From NCBI RefSeq assembly GCF_030463535.1, contig NC_132892.1, positions 30,586,936-30,650,935 on the forward strand: a stretch of 64,000 nucleotides of DNA. The letters are read 5' to 3'. The notes under the pieces are model-generated. The model saw only the letters and a list, made by a program, of their open reading frames with translations, was not told the origin of the DNA and did not search any database. A program made the position numbers and the translations under genes. Below, piece by piece: positions 23,501 through 32,563 of the stretch. Each line of letters begins with the position of its first letter. Within the stretch, counting starts at the first letter, position 1. The stretch is from Salminus brasiliensis (lineage: Eukaryota; Chordata; Actinopteri; Characiformes; Bryconidae).

Positions 23501-24826
23501 TCAACATGAACCTATTAGCACCATGCTGCCTAATGCCATGTGTGGGCTAGAGGGGTATAAAGCCCCCCAGTGTTGAGCTGTGAAGCAGTGGAAAAACTGT
23601 GTTATCTAGTAGAAAGCTATATAATATATATACGTACACACACACACACACACACACACTAATATAGTGTGTATATGTAGATTGAATATGTAGATCCTTT
23701 TAGTTAATAAACATTAAACAAGATATGTTTATATAAGTTCATATTATTTGTATTATTAATACAATAATCTTGAAATTTGAAATATTAGTTATTTAGACAT
23801 TTAAGAGGATTCCTCTTGCTTAGATATCATTTTGTTGGAGTGTGCACATGAAGGATGTTAATGAGGTGCCTAACAGAAAGTGGTTTAATGTGTGTGTGGT
23901 GTGTTTCGGCAGGCCGAAGTCATATCACTCCAGTCTGCAGGTCAGCTGGGATCTGAACACGGGGGCCTGTTGCACTGTGGGTGTTGGCGACCTCACTGAG
24001 GTCAAGGGACAAACAAGGTAAGGTAGTCTGAGGAATACTATTAGTATTACTGCATCAGTAACCATATTATTATTACTATTAGTAGTAGTAGTAGTAGTAG
24101 TAATTATAATAATTATTGTTATTATTATTATTATTAGTGTGTCTCTCTCTCTCTCGCTTTCTTTCTAAGTGGGAGTGTATGGAGTTCCTACAGAAAGTCG
24201 TGTGTAAATACAGTTATGCGATGGCTCGTCCCTGAGAGCAGCTCTCGCTACATCAATCGTATGACCAATGAAGCCCTGCACAAAGGTAATTAACACACAT
24301 GGGGGCATATCTTACAGTTGCTGGCCACTTTATTAGAAACATCTCTTGTAGCTCCACTTTAATGGTATACACTTAATAAACTCATCTGTTGATGCAGTTG
24401 ATAAAGGCCTATAAACAAACAGCCAGTTTGTGACCACAGACCTTCTGTTATCGATATTTTGGGTGGTTGACACTGACGTGTGTGGGGAAAAAAAAAATCC
24501 CACCAACACCTTATGCGTTCAGAACTGCACCACACACACACACACTACCACATTGTCACTGCTGTGCTTCAGATAGACCACCAACCAAGCAATATCTGAT
24601 ATAAGGATCTTATGTTGGTCCCTTTGTTTTGATTGGGGGGTAACTGTGCAGATGAGTTACATGAGTTTGTAACTGTAAACCTACAAAGAGGACCTATATG
24701 GTAGGTGTTTCTAATCAAATGGCCACTCTGTCTATAAAGGTGTAGCTTAACATGGTTTCTCCTGTTGTAGGTACCTCACTTCAGGTGCTTGCTGACAGCG
24801 ACAGAGGCACATGGATTGTCCTCTAA
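11597..24826 (+). CDS. dcaf15: DCAF15, substrate receptor of the CUL4-DDB1 (CRL4) ubiquitin ligase
   Basis: The gene has 14 coding exons: 11597-11698, 13815-13912, 14845-14983, 15950-16056, 17021-17166, 17307-17465, 19927-20289, 20961-21191, 21269-21360, 21565-21687, 23270-23352, 23913-24017, 24170-24285, 24771-24826. All junctions are GT-AG, phases agree, and the sum is 639 codons plus stop (human is about 600 aa). The start MAPSSKSE matches vertebrate DCAF15. The conserved N-terminal domain includes '[13 protein letters not shown]', '[18 protein letters not shown]' and '[12 protein letters not shown]'. A Zn-binding set, C183-x2-C186...C201-x2-H204, keeps the human spacing. After it come '[18 protein letters not shown]', a low-complexity linker (about 250-450) and the C-terminal domain '[19 protein letters not shown]...SFSDYDVV' to 'WIVL'. 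The family presents substrates to CRL4 and is the target of aryl-sulfonamide molecular glues. Residue 225 is Leu where human F235 is Phe. Confidence 0.96.
11950..11980 (+). repeat. (CTG)10 tract in dcaf15 intron 1
   Basis: About ten uninterrupted CTG/GCT triplets lie 250 bases into intron 1. A small ORF that reads through it as poly-Ala on the other strand is a shadow. Confidence 0.95.
12050..12960 (+). repeat. Three diverged copies of a roughly 300-bp intronic repeat
   Basis: In dcaf15 intron 1 the phrase 'GGCATGGCA(T/C)CT' occurs at about 12,071 and 12,441. The phrase 'CCTGTGGGACGCCACC' or a variant occurs at 12,176, 12,577 and 12,796, and 'TTTCTGCATGAGG' or a variant at 12,219, 12,618 and 12,857. 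The same order recurs, suggesting an old tandem triplication or three insertions of one element. A (TG)n(TA)n microsatellite at 12,355-12,430 sits between copies 1 and 2. Confidence 0.45.
13300..13324. repeat. C homopolymer in dcaf15 intron 1
   Basis: A run of about ten C residues (13,314-13,323) preceded by CAAGA. It is listed only because the surrounding 13,000-13,800 stretch is otherwise featureless intron sequence. Confidence 0.6.
13931..13961 (+). repeat. (CTG)10 tract just inside dcaf15 intron 2
   Basis: Ten CTG/GCT triplets begin 19 bases after the 5' splice site of exon 2 (exon end 13,912; donor GTGAGT). Translation as poly-Cys or poly-Ser is an artefact. Confidence 0.95.
14100..14320 (+). 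repeat. Dispersed repeat, copy 1 of a pair
   Basis: The sequence 'ATGTGGAGATGTTCAGTATA' to 'AAATGGACTAAA' (14,245-14,320) is closely similar to 50,640-50,730 further along. The upstream parts, with 'GAGGCTAATGGAGCTAACA', match near 50,550. It is a dispersed, unclassified non-coding repeat in dcaf15 intron 2. Confidence 0.5.
14311..14665 (+). mobile_element. MITE-A copy (Tc1/mariner-type nonautonomous element)
   Basis: This is a member of the commonest repeat family in the window, here called MITE-A. Landmarks in order are 'TGTGGACACACC' (terminal repeat), 'GCATTCAGCTACTTTAAG', 'CCAATAGAATAGGACTCTCT', 'ACCATGCTGCCTAATGCCAG', 'GGAGGAACTGTGTTCTCTGG' and 'CAGTAGAGACAGTTACTCCA'. The copy is in dcaf15 intron 2, and its right terminal repeat is not recognisable. 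Confidence 0.75.
15028..15310 (+). repeat. Dispersed repeat 'CTCCCCTTACAGT' family, copy 1
   Basis: This dcaf15 intron 3 segment shares landmarks with 40,095-40,480 and 50,135-50,445: 'GCTCCTGGGCTCCCCTTACA', 'TTTTACTCCACTGC', 'GTAATACTACTGGATT' and 'GGAGCATCAGCATGATTCTG'. It is non-coding and about 280-380 bp, probably a SINE or MITE of unknown class. Confidence 0.6.
16325..16815 (+). mobile_element. MITE-B copy 1
   Basis: This is one of three copies of a roughly 450-570-bp element (others at 37,345-37,710 and 47,900-48,478). Landmarks are 'GTGCAAAAGTTTTAGT' at the left, 'AATCAGGGCTTAATGATGGT', 'CACATCCTCCACGCTGTGCT', 'GGGGGGCGTCCAGGAGAAAC' and 'GATCTGGAGCTTCTACAGTA', ending with 'TCTGAAGAGTACTGTA'. 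The ends look weakly inverted (TACAGTA type). It lies in dcaf15 intron 4 and has no coding capacity. Confidence 0.7.
17645..19715 (+). repeat. 42-bp minisatellite in dcaf15 intron 6, about 44 units
   Basis: From about 17,829 to 19,712 a 42-bp unit (containing 'AAGAGTCCAGTAAGGCTCCA' and 'TCGCTCCAACTCGTTCCATG') is repeated about 44 times. Units differ at a few positions (TCC/TTC, CATCACT/CATCGCT, TTCC/TTTC/TTCT). 17,645-17,828 holds degenerate flanking units. 42 is a multiple of 3, so long open frames appear on the minus strand; these are artefacts. The array fills most of the 2.46-kb intron between exons 6 and 7. Confidence 0.97.
20466..20839 (+). mobile_element. 374-bp element with 33-bp terminal inverted repeats and a transposase HTH remnant
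   Basis: The left end (20,466-20,498) and right end (20,807-20,839) are inverted copies of each other. Left reads GGTGGTAGCAAC... and right, reverse-complemented, reads GGCGGTAGTAAC..., and both share TGGCGCCATCTGCAG-type sequence (CTCCTGCAGATGGCG). A TTA trinucleotide flanks both sides, a likely target-site duplication. Inside, two frames carry '[13 protein letters not shown]' and '[20 protein letters not shown]', resembling the N-terminal HTH of Tc1/mariner-type transposases. No catalytic domain is left. It lies in dcaf15 intron 7. Confidence 0.8.
21812..22957 (+). mobile_element. Decayed Tc1/mariner-like transposon (copy 4) sharing MITE-A termini
   Basis: A roughly 1.15-kb element in dcaf15 intron 10. 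The left end reads CTATGGACAAAAGTATTGGG and the right end TGTCCCAATACTCTTGCCCA, imperfect inverted repeats matching one end of MITE-A. Coding remains include '[16 protein letters not shown]' (HTH-like, about 22,030-22,080), '[20 protein letters not shown]' near 22,340-22,405, and '[19 protein letters not shown]' near 22,667-22,723 (the DxNP...W motif of Tc1 transposases). Multiple stops and frameshifts make it inactive. It is a plausible former autonomous relative of MITE-A. Confidence 0.75.
23213..23226. promoter_or_regulatory. X-box-like motif in dcaf15 intron 10
   Basis: ATTGTCATGGCAAC is one base off an X-box at its left half and perfect in the right half (GGCAAC). It sits 44 bases upstream of exon 11. 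Confidence 0.3.
23364..23615 (+). mobile_element. MITE-A copy, truncated
   Basis: Landmarks run from 'ATGTCCAAATGTTTGTGGAC' through 'ACCATGCTGCCTAATGCCAT' to 'GAAAAACTGTGTTATCTAG'. The copy begins only about 12 bases after the 5' splice site of dcaf15 exon 11 and ends in a (CA)n tract at 23,636-23,660. Confidence 0.75.
24073..24137 (+). repeat. (TAG)n/(TTA)n simple repeat in dcaf15 intron 12
   Basis: Runs of ATT, TAG and TTA triplets fill most of the short intron between exons 12 and 13, with a CTCTCTCT pyrimidine tract before the acceptor. Confidence 0.85.
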
Positions 24827-24928
24827 TGGAGAAAAACCCTACAATGACGTCCAATCAAGCAGGCTGAGCAGTTTCGTGGAGGGGGTCCTGCGAATCCTCT
24901 AAGAAGTCCTGTTCTTCAGAACCCCTTA

Positions 24929-24982
<54 letters not shown>
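24929..24982 (+). repeat. (GT)27 microsatellite downstream of the dcaf15 stop
   Basis: An uninterrupted GT run of about 54 bases starts 103 bases after the dcaf15 stop codon, so it probably lies in the 3' untranslated region. Confidence 0.9.
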
Positions 24983-24985
<3 letters not shown>

Positions 24986-25345
24986 CAAGACCAGGTAATG
25001 CAAGACCTTGTTTGATGTAGAAGGTGGGGCGGAGCAAAACCGTTTGAGGTGTCCTGATTGGGCTAGATTGACCACCTCTGCTGTAAGTCCAATGAGCCAT
25101 ACCTGTTGCTGCTACTCTGTGGAAGCTGCACTAGAATATTCAGCCTGTTGCTCGTCTGTTATCACAGCTGGAACGAACAAAGTGTCTCCAGATGTTTTTA
25201 TATACATTCTTTGTTTATTATTTCGTATTATTCGTTAGTGCGACCTATTCGTGTGCATGTTTTAGTACATACAGGTTTGTCATTCGGCTAACTTAATGGA
25301 ACCGTTTACCGTCAGAATGAATTTAGGGACATGTATGGCAGTCCT

Positions 25346-25359
25346 GTTACCGTGGTAAC
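25346..25359. promoter_or_regulatory. X-box consensus motif
   Basis: GTTACCGTGGTAAC satisfies GTNRCC-N2-RGYNAC, the RFX X-box consensus, with near-perfect dyad symmetry. It lies about 520 bases after the dcaf15 stop. Confidence 0.4.
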
Positions 25360-25824
25360 CATCCCTCCAGCTGCAGATCTCACTCACTGTAGAGCTGACT
25401 TGGATCCTTGTGCGTTGGTTGGCTTTAGCTTTGGTGGTGGTGGACATGCAGTAGAAAAAATCCACAGTCCACAAACTAAGAGCCTATAAACGGACAGATT
25501 AGAGAGGGCTGAGATCTAAAACTGACTCAAGGCCAGAGCTGAAATTGGCCTCAAGATGCACAATATCTTCTTCTTGCTGTTTTTTCGCTTTTTGGTATAA
25601 TTTGAATCTTTGTTTGTTTGTTTTTTACATTGTTAGAATTTTGCGATGAATGGACCAATAGAAATGCTCCAAAATGACCTAGATTCAATCTTTTTCATTG
25701 ACTTTTATTGAACGTGAAGAAGGTTTTTGTCCTTCTCCTGTAAAGCTGTTGTTTTTTTGCAGTTGCAAGCTTTAGTTCTAATATTTTACATTTACTAAGG
25801 AATATTCAGTGCAGACGTCTAAGC

Positions 25825-25830
25825 AATAAA
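25825..25830 (+). terminator. dcaf15: Candidate dcaf15 polyadenylation signal
   Basis: AATAAA lies 1.0 kb after the stop, followed within 40 bases by moderately T/G-containing sequence. A second AATAAA at 26,926 is possible. Which one is used cannot be told from sequence. Confidence 0.35.
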
Positions 25831-25970
25831 ACCCAAGAGCCCCCAATTGACACGATGCCAGTGCTACCTGAGATTACTGCTTTTGCTCCTTGTTAGCAAT
25901 GTAGGCATTTTGTTGACTGAGCTCACACTCTCTTTATGGTTAACGTAAGTATTCGGAGTATTGTCTAAAC

Positions 25971-26152
25971 CAGGGGTGGGCGGTTGTGGTCCTGGAGCTG
26001 CAGAGCTGCCCAGGCAGTCTGAAGGGGGGTGGTCGTGGGGCAGATTTTTACTTTCTGGACCTGGATTTCTCTAACAGACCACCTCTATAGGTCTGTTGGA
26101 GCAGTTAAATCAACAGACTGTGCTGGACTCGGGCCTTTATTGCCCACCTCTG
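25971..26152 (+). mobile_element. 182-bp hAT-type MITE with perfect 8-bp target-site duplication
   Basis: The element starts CAGGGGTGGGC and ends GCCCACCTCTG (imperfect inverted repeats). It is flanked by identical GTCTAAAC at 25,963-25,970 and 26,153-26,160. CAGNG ends with an 8-bp duplication are the hallmark of the hAT superfamily. It has no coding capacity. Confidence 0.85.
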
Positions 26153-26160
26153 GTCTAAAC

Positions 26161-27110
26161 CCTTGGCCAGATCGCTGAGTTGTATTTCAACAGCAACTCT
26201 CGTCATGAACTTAACAGTAAGAGAGGTTTTAGGAAGGTTTCGGAAGGTCAATCATGGTTGACCTCACCCTCAAGTTCCCATATTTAGCTGGATACGTTGA
26301 CGTCCACGTTAACGTTCTTCTGTAGGACAGGAACATATTTACAGATGTTCAGGAGCGTTTTTAGAGATGATCAGTTCTGGTCTGTGTAAACTCGTGTGGA
26401 AGACCAGGACTTTGGATGGTACGTGGCAACTATGGTGTTTTGAAAGTGTACAAAGACTGTCAGGGTTCATACACTATTGGAAGTGAAGGTGCTACGAAGG
26501 GTTCTTTAAGCAATGCCATAGAAGAACCACTTATGGTTCCACAGGAACAGTATTTTGTAGTAAAGAAGAACATTAAGTGACTGTTCCTCACACTCGCTCT
26601 TTAACAGACATGTTTTTTATTTTAATGGAATCAAAAGTAATTCTTCTATGGCATCACTCTTCACAGCCTTGTAGCGCCTTCATTTATGAGAGTGAGAAGC
26701 ATTTCCCCTTTTCACAAAGTTGGATTTCAGTTCAGCCAGATAACTTACGCCCACACTATCCTGTCCAATAGGAGAAGAGCTGGAGTGTCTTGGTCTCACC
26801 GTGTTCTGCTGAAATCCTGCTTTGTGAAATACCTCCTGGTAATGGCACGCCTACACAAGAGAAGAACATTAACACTCGATATTGTCAAGACTTGATATTG
26901 TCCTCTGTGTTTTTTTTTTTTTAAGAATAAATACTGAAAATGTGCTTTTCTGTATGATTTACTGTTGTTTTTGTTGTTTTTTTGGGGGGTGGGGGTTTAA
27001 TCCTGTAATATTACTCTACCACCTCAGCCCACATGCTTCTTTAGCTTTAGATTCATCTTCTCAGCTTCTTGGGTCCAGGGTTCAAGTTCGGGTTAGGCTT
27101 CTTTCCATTT
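26161..27110. other. Intergenic sequence after dcaf15
   Basis: No gene or classified element is seen. It contains poly-T (26,909-26,922) and G-rich (26,981-26,995) homopolymers and short open frames without recognisable domains. Confidence 0.5.
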
Positions 27111-27111
27111 C

Positions 27112-27320
27112 CTTGGGGCAGTGCTGGCTCAGTGGTTGGAGCTCCAGGCTGTTGATGACAGGGTAGTGGATTTGATTCCTGAGCTAGGCAAGCTGCCACT
27201 GTTGGGCCCTTGAGCAAGGCCCTTCACCCTCTCTGCTCACAGGCTCATGGTCACGCTATGTGTATGTGTGTGTGTTCACTGCATGGATGGGTTAAAGCCA
27301 AATTCCATCTGACGCTAATA
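27112..27320 (+). mobile_element. tRNA-derived SINE, copy 1
   Basis: The 5' part resembles a pol III promoter: a box-A-like 'TGGCTCAGTGGTTGGAGC' and a box-B-like 'GATTTGATTCC'. It is followed by the characteristic body 'GCCACTGTTGGGCCCTTGAG' and 'CAAGGCCCTTCACCCTCT'. The same body recurs at 57,650-57,850. This is a retroposed SINE and not a functional tRNA. Confidence 0.8.
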
Positions 27321-28089
27321 GTGAATAGTCTTGTCGCAGAGCACGAATTACACTTCCTGACTGTAGGGGGAGCCCTAGAAATTGGAATTTTCCAGTGTTG
27401 CCTTTAGAATTACAATTCTGTATCAGAAGAAATACAAGAAAAGTTTGAGGTCAACATTGTTTCCTTTTTAATCACAATCTGTTATACAGTAATGGCTAAA
27501 AACAGATTTCTCCCACATTAAAAGTACAGGTACAGTCCAAATAAGGCTGCAATGGTATAAACAGTAGATCATAAAACAATAAATTCCTAACAAAGTTACC
27601 GTCAACAGCAGCGACACGAGTCGGGTTAACCCTTATAGGACATCATCATCAGTCACGACGTTATTTATAAATACCAGCTTTACGAACCCACACTGACATT
27701 TCTTATCTTCTGATTAAAACGGCGAACAGCAGGAAAGTCTAAGTGCGTACATCAATAATCAATACTATTACGATCTACGCTGCTTTTTGTTTTGTTTTGT
27801 TTAGTTTTTTTTGCTAGGAAACGCCGATACGTTTGTGCGAGCGACTCTGATTGGCCATAGAACTAAAAACACCGTCCGGTCCCACATAAAGTTAAGCCAC
27901 GAGAAAATAGCTGCTAACTGACCATTACAGCTGCCATTAGAAACAGGTTTGCAAGAGAAACACTGTGTAAAGGACTATAGTAAAGATTTCTGCTGGCTGT
28001 GTGTGTGTGTGTGAGTGAGTAGAGACATTTTGTGTGTATGATTATTATAAGTACTGTGGGTGTGTTTGTGTGGGTGGAAAGGTTTCAGG

Positions 28090-28345
28090 TTGGTTTTAAA
28101 GGGGAATTCCACCATAAAAATAAAAAAGTCACATAAAAAAAAGTGTAGTGCCTCTAAAAGCTACATCAGAGAACGTTATTTCATAGGTTTGAAACGTTTT
28201 CACTTAAAGCCTTTGCGCTGGTTTCATACGGGATGCTGTGAGGCAATGGAAATTAATTGTTGGATGCAAAGAACCTCATAGAACTGGCTTGTAACTCACT
28301 CACATTTAGCAAGCTGAAGATTCTCCACAAGGGGGCGCAATTTTT
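28090..28345 (+). repeat. Dispersed repeat pair, copy 1
   Basis: Shared landmarks with 29,965-30,125 are 'CTAAAAGCTACATCAGAG' and 'CAAAGAACCTCATAGAACTG' followed by 'GGCTTGTAACTC'. It is a non-coding dispersed fish repeat of unknown class, ending with 'AAGGGGGCGCA'. Confidence 0.5.
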
Positions 28346-28454
28346 AATACTTTTCTTTTCTTAATTATATTTGCTATATGGACTAAGGTCTGCTCATTCG
28401 TTGCTTCTTCTGAAATCAAGGCTATTAAAATGTTTAATTACAATTACCTCTCTC

Positions 28455-28850
28455 TACTGTCTAGGTGAGAAGACTTTCTACTAGGTTTTGGAGCAGCATT
28501 GCTGTGAGGATTTGATAGATTGTGTTCAGCAAAAACAGCATTAGTTAGATTAGGATGTTGGATGATCACCTCCCAACTCATCCCTAAAGAACCTGATGAA
28601 GCACCATCCATCATTCCAGAGAACACAGTTCTTCCACAGCTTCTCAATGCTGGGGGGCTTTACATCCCTCTACTAGCCCACGCCTGGCATTAGGCAGCAT
28701 GGTGCCAATAGGGCCATGATGTTTGTCGTGAGTCCTATTCTATTGGCAGTACTTCTTTCACAGGGACTAGACCTGCTATGTGCATTTGCACATCTGTGTC
28801 AGCAATGGGTGCATGTGCCACTTCATTTTGGTTAGCTAGCACATTAAATA
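28455..28850 (-). mobile_element. MITE-A copy
   Basis: Reverse-oriented landmarks run from 'CTACTAGGTTTTGGAGCAGC' through 'GGCATTAGGCAGCATGGTGC' to 'AGCAATGGGTGCA'. Both outer terminal repeats are eroded. It lies between the dcaf15 and rfx1 3' ends. Confidence 0.7.
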
Positions 28851-29480
28851 GGTGGTTCCTAACCGTGGTACCGGAGGACTCTCTACCCTGCACATTTTAG
28901 TGGATCCCTGCTCTAACAAGTAGGGATCAGGGTGATGGAGATGTTGGGAGCAGTGGATACTCTGAAATGTGCAGGGCTGATGTGTGTGTTTGTACACAAT
29001 GCACTGAAGGGTGGAGATACTTGACTTCCTGCCTTGCTTATGTCACTCTCAAGGGCTAACGGTTTCTGTTCACCCAGTCAGTTGAGGCCTGCATTGGCAG
29101 AATGGCTGATGATGGTATGAATGCACATGTGGACGAAAATGAAACGACACTAGATATGGGTGGTCAAAGTAAACGAAACATAAATGGGATGAATGTGTGA
29201 ACGCTGGGACAGTTTGGTTTCTACTGCATAGCTATTTTTGGTCTAAAGCCACTAGGATCCACTGTTTGTTTTTCATCGCGAAATAAATAGCATAGAAAGT
29301 GACAACCTCAACCGCCTTAATTTATTCATCCATTTAAAGGTCCCTCCAGGCTGAGGGATATTCTCCAAAGGCACAAATCAATACAGTCAGTACACTGAGC
29401 ATCGAGCAATCTCTCTCCTGGCAAAATAAAGCAGAATGCAGCGCAAACATGATAAATCATAAGGGTTTGTTTTTTATATA

Positions 29481-29509
29481 TATCTTTTTTTTTTTTTTTT
29501 TTTTTTTTT
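29481..29509. repeat. Poly-T tract
   Basis: A run of about 22 T residues on the plus strand, possibly the A-tail of a decayed minus-strand retroposon; no body could be identified. Confidence 0.7.
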
Positions 29510-29536
29510 GCTTTAGAAAGAGTGGAGTGATGCTGT

Positions 29537-29549
29537 GTTGCCAAGCAAC
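29537..29549. promoter_or_regulatory. X-box-like palindrome
   Basis: GTTGCCAAGCAAC has both X-box halves with the spacer shortened by one base. It lies 200 bases from the perfect X-box at 29,740. Confidence 0.3.
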
Positions 29550-29671
29550 AGGCTGTCTCATCAAAAGAGCTTTAAAAAAACAACAAAAAACAAAACCTCA
29601 AACACAAATATGAACAAAGCCAGTTAAAACTGACTAATCTTTACACTTCAACACATACAAAAAAGTGTGTG

Positions 29672-29708
<37 letters not shown>

Positions 29709-29739
29709 TTAATTTAGCCTCTGGTTTTGTCAGAGGATG

Positions 29740-29753
29740 GTTGCTATGGCAAC
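29740..29753. promoter_or_regulatory. X-box (RFX-type palindrome)
   Basis: GTTGCTATGGCAAC is identical to the motif at 10,245 and fits the RFX consensus. It lies 2.8 kb beyond the rfx1 stop codon, between the convergent genes, next to a (TA)n run at 29,679-29,703. Confidence 0.5.
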
Positions 29754-29964
29754 ACAAACCCCAGAGCCCAAGAGAAATTTCTTAAATTACCAAAATCGTG
29801 AAATTTCACACCTCATATGCCGCGATTTCACACTACACGATTTCCATCGCCACGAAGCTGTAAAACAGCTGGCGCTAGCATCGCTAATAAAAAAGGTGGT
29901 GTACAAAAAACGTGTACTAGAGAACTGTTCGCAGCGGTGGGGAATGGAAGCAGACGCCTGAAGG

Positions 29965-30125
29965 GTTGAATGCTTCTAAAAGCTACATTAGAGGTTTTGA
30001 GAAGGTTTACACCAAAAACTGTATCAAACATCTTAAGGCAAAATAGTAGCATTAGCTAACGATATTTTAATTAGAAGCAAAGAAACCTCAGTGAACTGGC
30101 TTGAAACTCTCTCTCTCCAACCTAG
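29965..30125 (+). repeat. Dispersed repeat pair, copy 2
   Basis: This shares 'CTAAAAGCTACATTAGAG' and 'CAAAGAAACCTCAGTGAACT' with the copy at 28,090-28,345. Confidence 0.5.
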
Positions 30126-32100
30126 GCTTGGTTCTGGGACTGTGTGTCTTATCAGATTTATCACTATTTAATGAATACATATAAACCTCAGGCGACACAT
30201 GTTGGACAGTCTTTTTTGGATTGTAGCGACAATAAATAGCTAGGTATGTTTGTAAATGCTAACACAAATATTTCAATCTTTAAATATTTCAGTTACAAGT
30301 TTGTGTAATTAAACCGGTCTGAGAAGATTTTAGGTCAGCTTTCCTTGGTAAACATGGAACAAACTTCCATTTTAGGTGCTAATTCTAATTAGCCGCTAAC
30401 CGCTGCTATTGTGGCTATTAGCAACACCGTCTAGTCATGAAGCATCCAGTCACTAACTGATGCTAACAGCTAGCCAGTGGCTGGGATGCTAAGTGAATCA
30501 CTTTGAGTCAGATATTATTCGATATCTTTTGAGATAGTATTTAATACTGTTATTAATTTAAAAACAGCCAGGCTAACTTTCATTCTGTCATTCTGTAGTA
30601 AGCATCATGCTAAAATAAGAAACTCTGGGTTGATAACGCACCCTGTGGTAAACAATAATGTCCCATGCTACAATGCTACATCCAATGCTAACAGCAAGCT
30701 AACATTCCTGCATAGTGAAGCATATTGTAAAGCTTCAGCACAATTATAGAACAACACTAGCTGCTGGAAGGTCCAAATTTGCAAATAAGTGATGCCATAA
30801 AGAAGCATATTTGTAATAACGATGTATGAAGAACCATCTCTCAATATAAAGGTTCCTTGCCAATGCAAACGTTCTTCTCACATCTCTATTAAAACAATAA
30901 AAGGTTATGGAAAGTTATTCCATGTCCCGGGTCTTCAAATCTGGACCTTAAATCTAATTTCCAGTCCTGGATGTTGTTCTAGCTGGAACTTAAGAGCACA
31001 GTAAATGTAATCGATTGGCCATGTAGTGTCACACCTGCCAAGGATTACAAAGTCCAGGACTGGAAATGTTGTTCAAGGTCCAAATTTGAAGGCATCACTC
31101 AAAGAACCCATTGAAAAACCTTTAATTTTAGGAGTGTAGGCAAGCAACTGTAGCATTAGGAGTCTTCCTCGAGGACCTGTACGGTTGTAGCATGGTGGGC
31201 TTGCCTGGTAGGGGGTTAAGCCCTAGTCCACCAAGTGTTGTTGTCAGCCACCACGCTACACCAACCACTACAGCTCAATGTCAGCTCAGCTATGAATCCC
31301 TAATCTTCTCAATTAGCCTGTTATAGCAATGGCAGTGCCTTAACGCTTCTACAACTACTGTCCAAACGTTGAGGGCAACCAAATAGTTTGATTAGATAAA
31401 AGGAACGTGTGGAAACGCTTGGACGCTTTTTTTTCTGGACATGTGATGACCTCAAATTGTAGTTCCTACTAACATGGCCATGATGCTGACTACTAAATGA
31501 CAACGTCCTCAGTACTGCACTGTGCATTTAGAGTCAGTTCACCTCTGACCAATCCCATAAATGGTTTGAATCTTGGAGTCAGAGATTCGTTTAAAGTGTG
31601 CTGAGCAAAACTGATTCAGCCGGGTCGTCTGAACCCCCCTGCACCAGAGACGAACAGCAGATCTGAACGATCTCCATCTCAGTTCAATCTTCTGCAGAAC
31701 GTTTTTTTAGAACATCACAAACTCGGCAACTGAAGCGAAAACACAGCCTAACGACGGTGTAGTGTGAAAGCGCCTCAGACTCAGTTCAGGATTCAAGGGC
31801 TTCGCTTTACCAGAGCACCTACTTACTTACTCACTCCACAAATGCTAACGCTGCTAAAAACGCCTGAAGGCCAGTAGGGGCCAGTTGGCGCTATGTAAAT
31901 TCATCATGAGAACTGGTTACTGTGGAAAAGTGGCAGCACTACAGCTTTCATGAAGCAAATCAAGGCAATGCAAAGCAGTGAGAAGCATGATGGCGGGAGT
32001 GAGAGAGCGAGAAAAGGGCATTTCATCAAAAATAATCAACTCTCATTCGCGCTCATTCGTTTTCATGCAAACACTCTTACTCTCTCTCACACACACTCAC
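30126..32100. other. Intergenic sequence between dcaf15 and rfx1
   Basis: No gene, RNA or classified transposon is recognised. It may include distal rfx1 3' untranslated sequence on the minus strand, but nothing in the sequence fixes its extent. Confidence 0.4.
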
Positions 32101-32111
32101 GCTCTCTCTCG

Positions 32112-32112
<1 letters not shown>

Positions 32113-32165
<53 letters not shown>
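32113..32165. repeat. (TA)n microsatellite
   Basis: About 26 TA units, followed by a T run. They lie within about 450 bases of the rfx1 stop, so probably in or near the 3' untranslated region. Confidence 0.9.
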
Positions 32166-32169
<4 letters not shown>

Positions 32170-32170
32170 T
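32165..32170 (-). terminator. rfx1: Candidate rfx1 polyadenylation signal
   Basis: AATAAA on the minus strand about 394 bases after the stop codon. The flanking (TA)n gives low complexity, so this is only a candidate. Confidence 0.3.
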
Positions 32171-32376
32171 TTTTTTTTATGTATACTGTAAACGCTATCA
32201 CACACAGGCTATAATATGTATACTTAAGGCATTATCACTGAAATCAAGTTAAGGCATTAAACATCAATACATTACACTATCGGATAGAGGCAACAGAGTA
32301 GTTTAGTAAAGGGTAAGGCAGAGGACTACATGGCACTAAGATGAAAAACTCGGGATATATGATAGAAAGCCAATGG

Positions 32377-32377
32377 G

Positions 32378-32413
<36 letters not shown>

Positions 32414-32497
32414 GAGAGAGTGTGTGTGTGTTGGTTCTAAATGTATCAGGGATGTAAAATGGCATGTGTTTGTATGCAATGGCTGTGTTTAGTGCTG

Positions 32498-32548
<51 letters not shown>
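32377..32548. repeat. (GT)n microsatellites in the rfx1 3' untranslated region
   Basis: Two GT runs, about 32,379-32,411 and 32,503-32,549, lie within 190 bases after the rfx1 stop codon. They would be (AC)n in the transcript. Confidence 0.85.
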
Positions 32549-32555
<7 letters not shown>

Positions 32556-32563
32556 TGTGTATT

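Noticed and set aside
24855-25100. Thr-His-rich open frame
   Set aside because: Translation of the (GT)n microsatellite in the dcaf15 3' region.
27112-27200. tRNA-like box A and box B
   Set aside because: Body and tail match a SINE that recurs at 57,648, and the cloverleaf cannot be completed. Not a tRNA gene.
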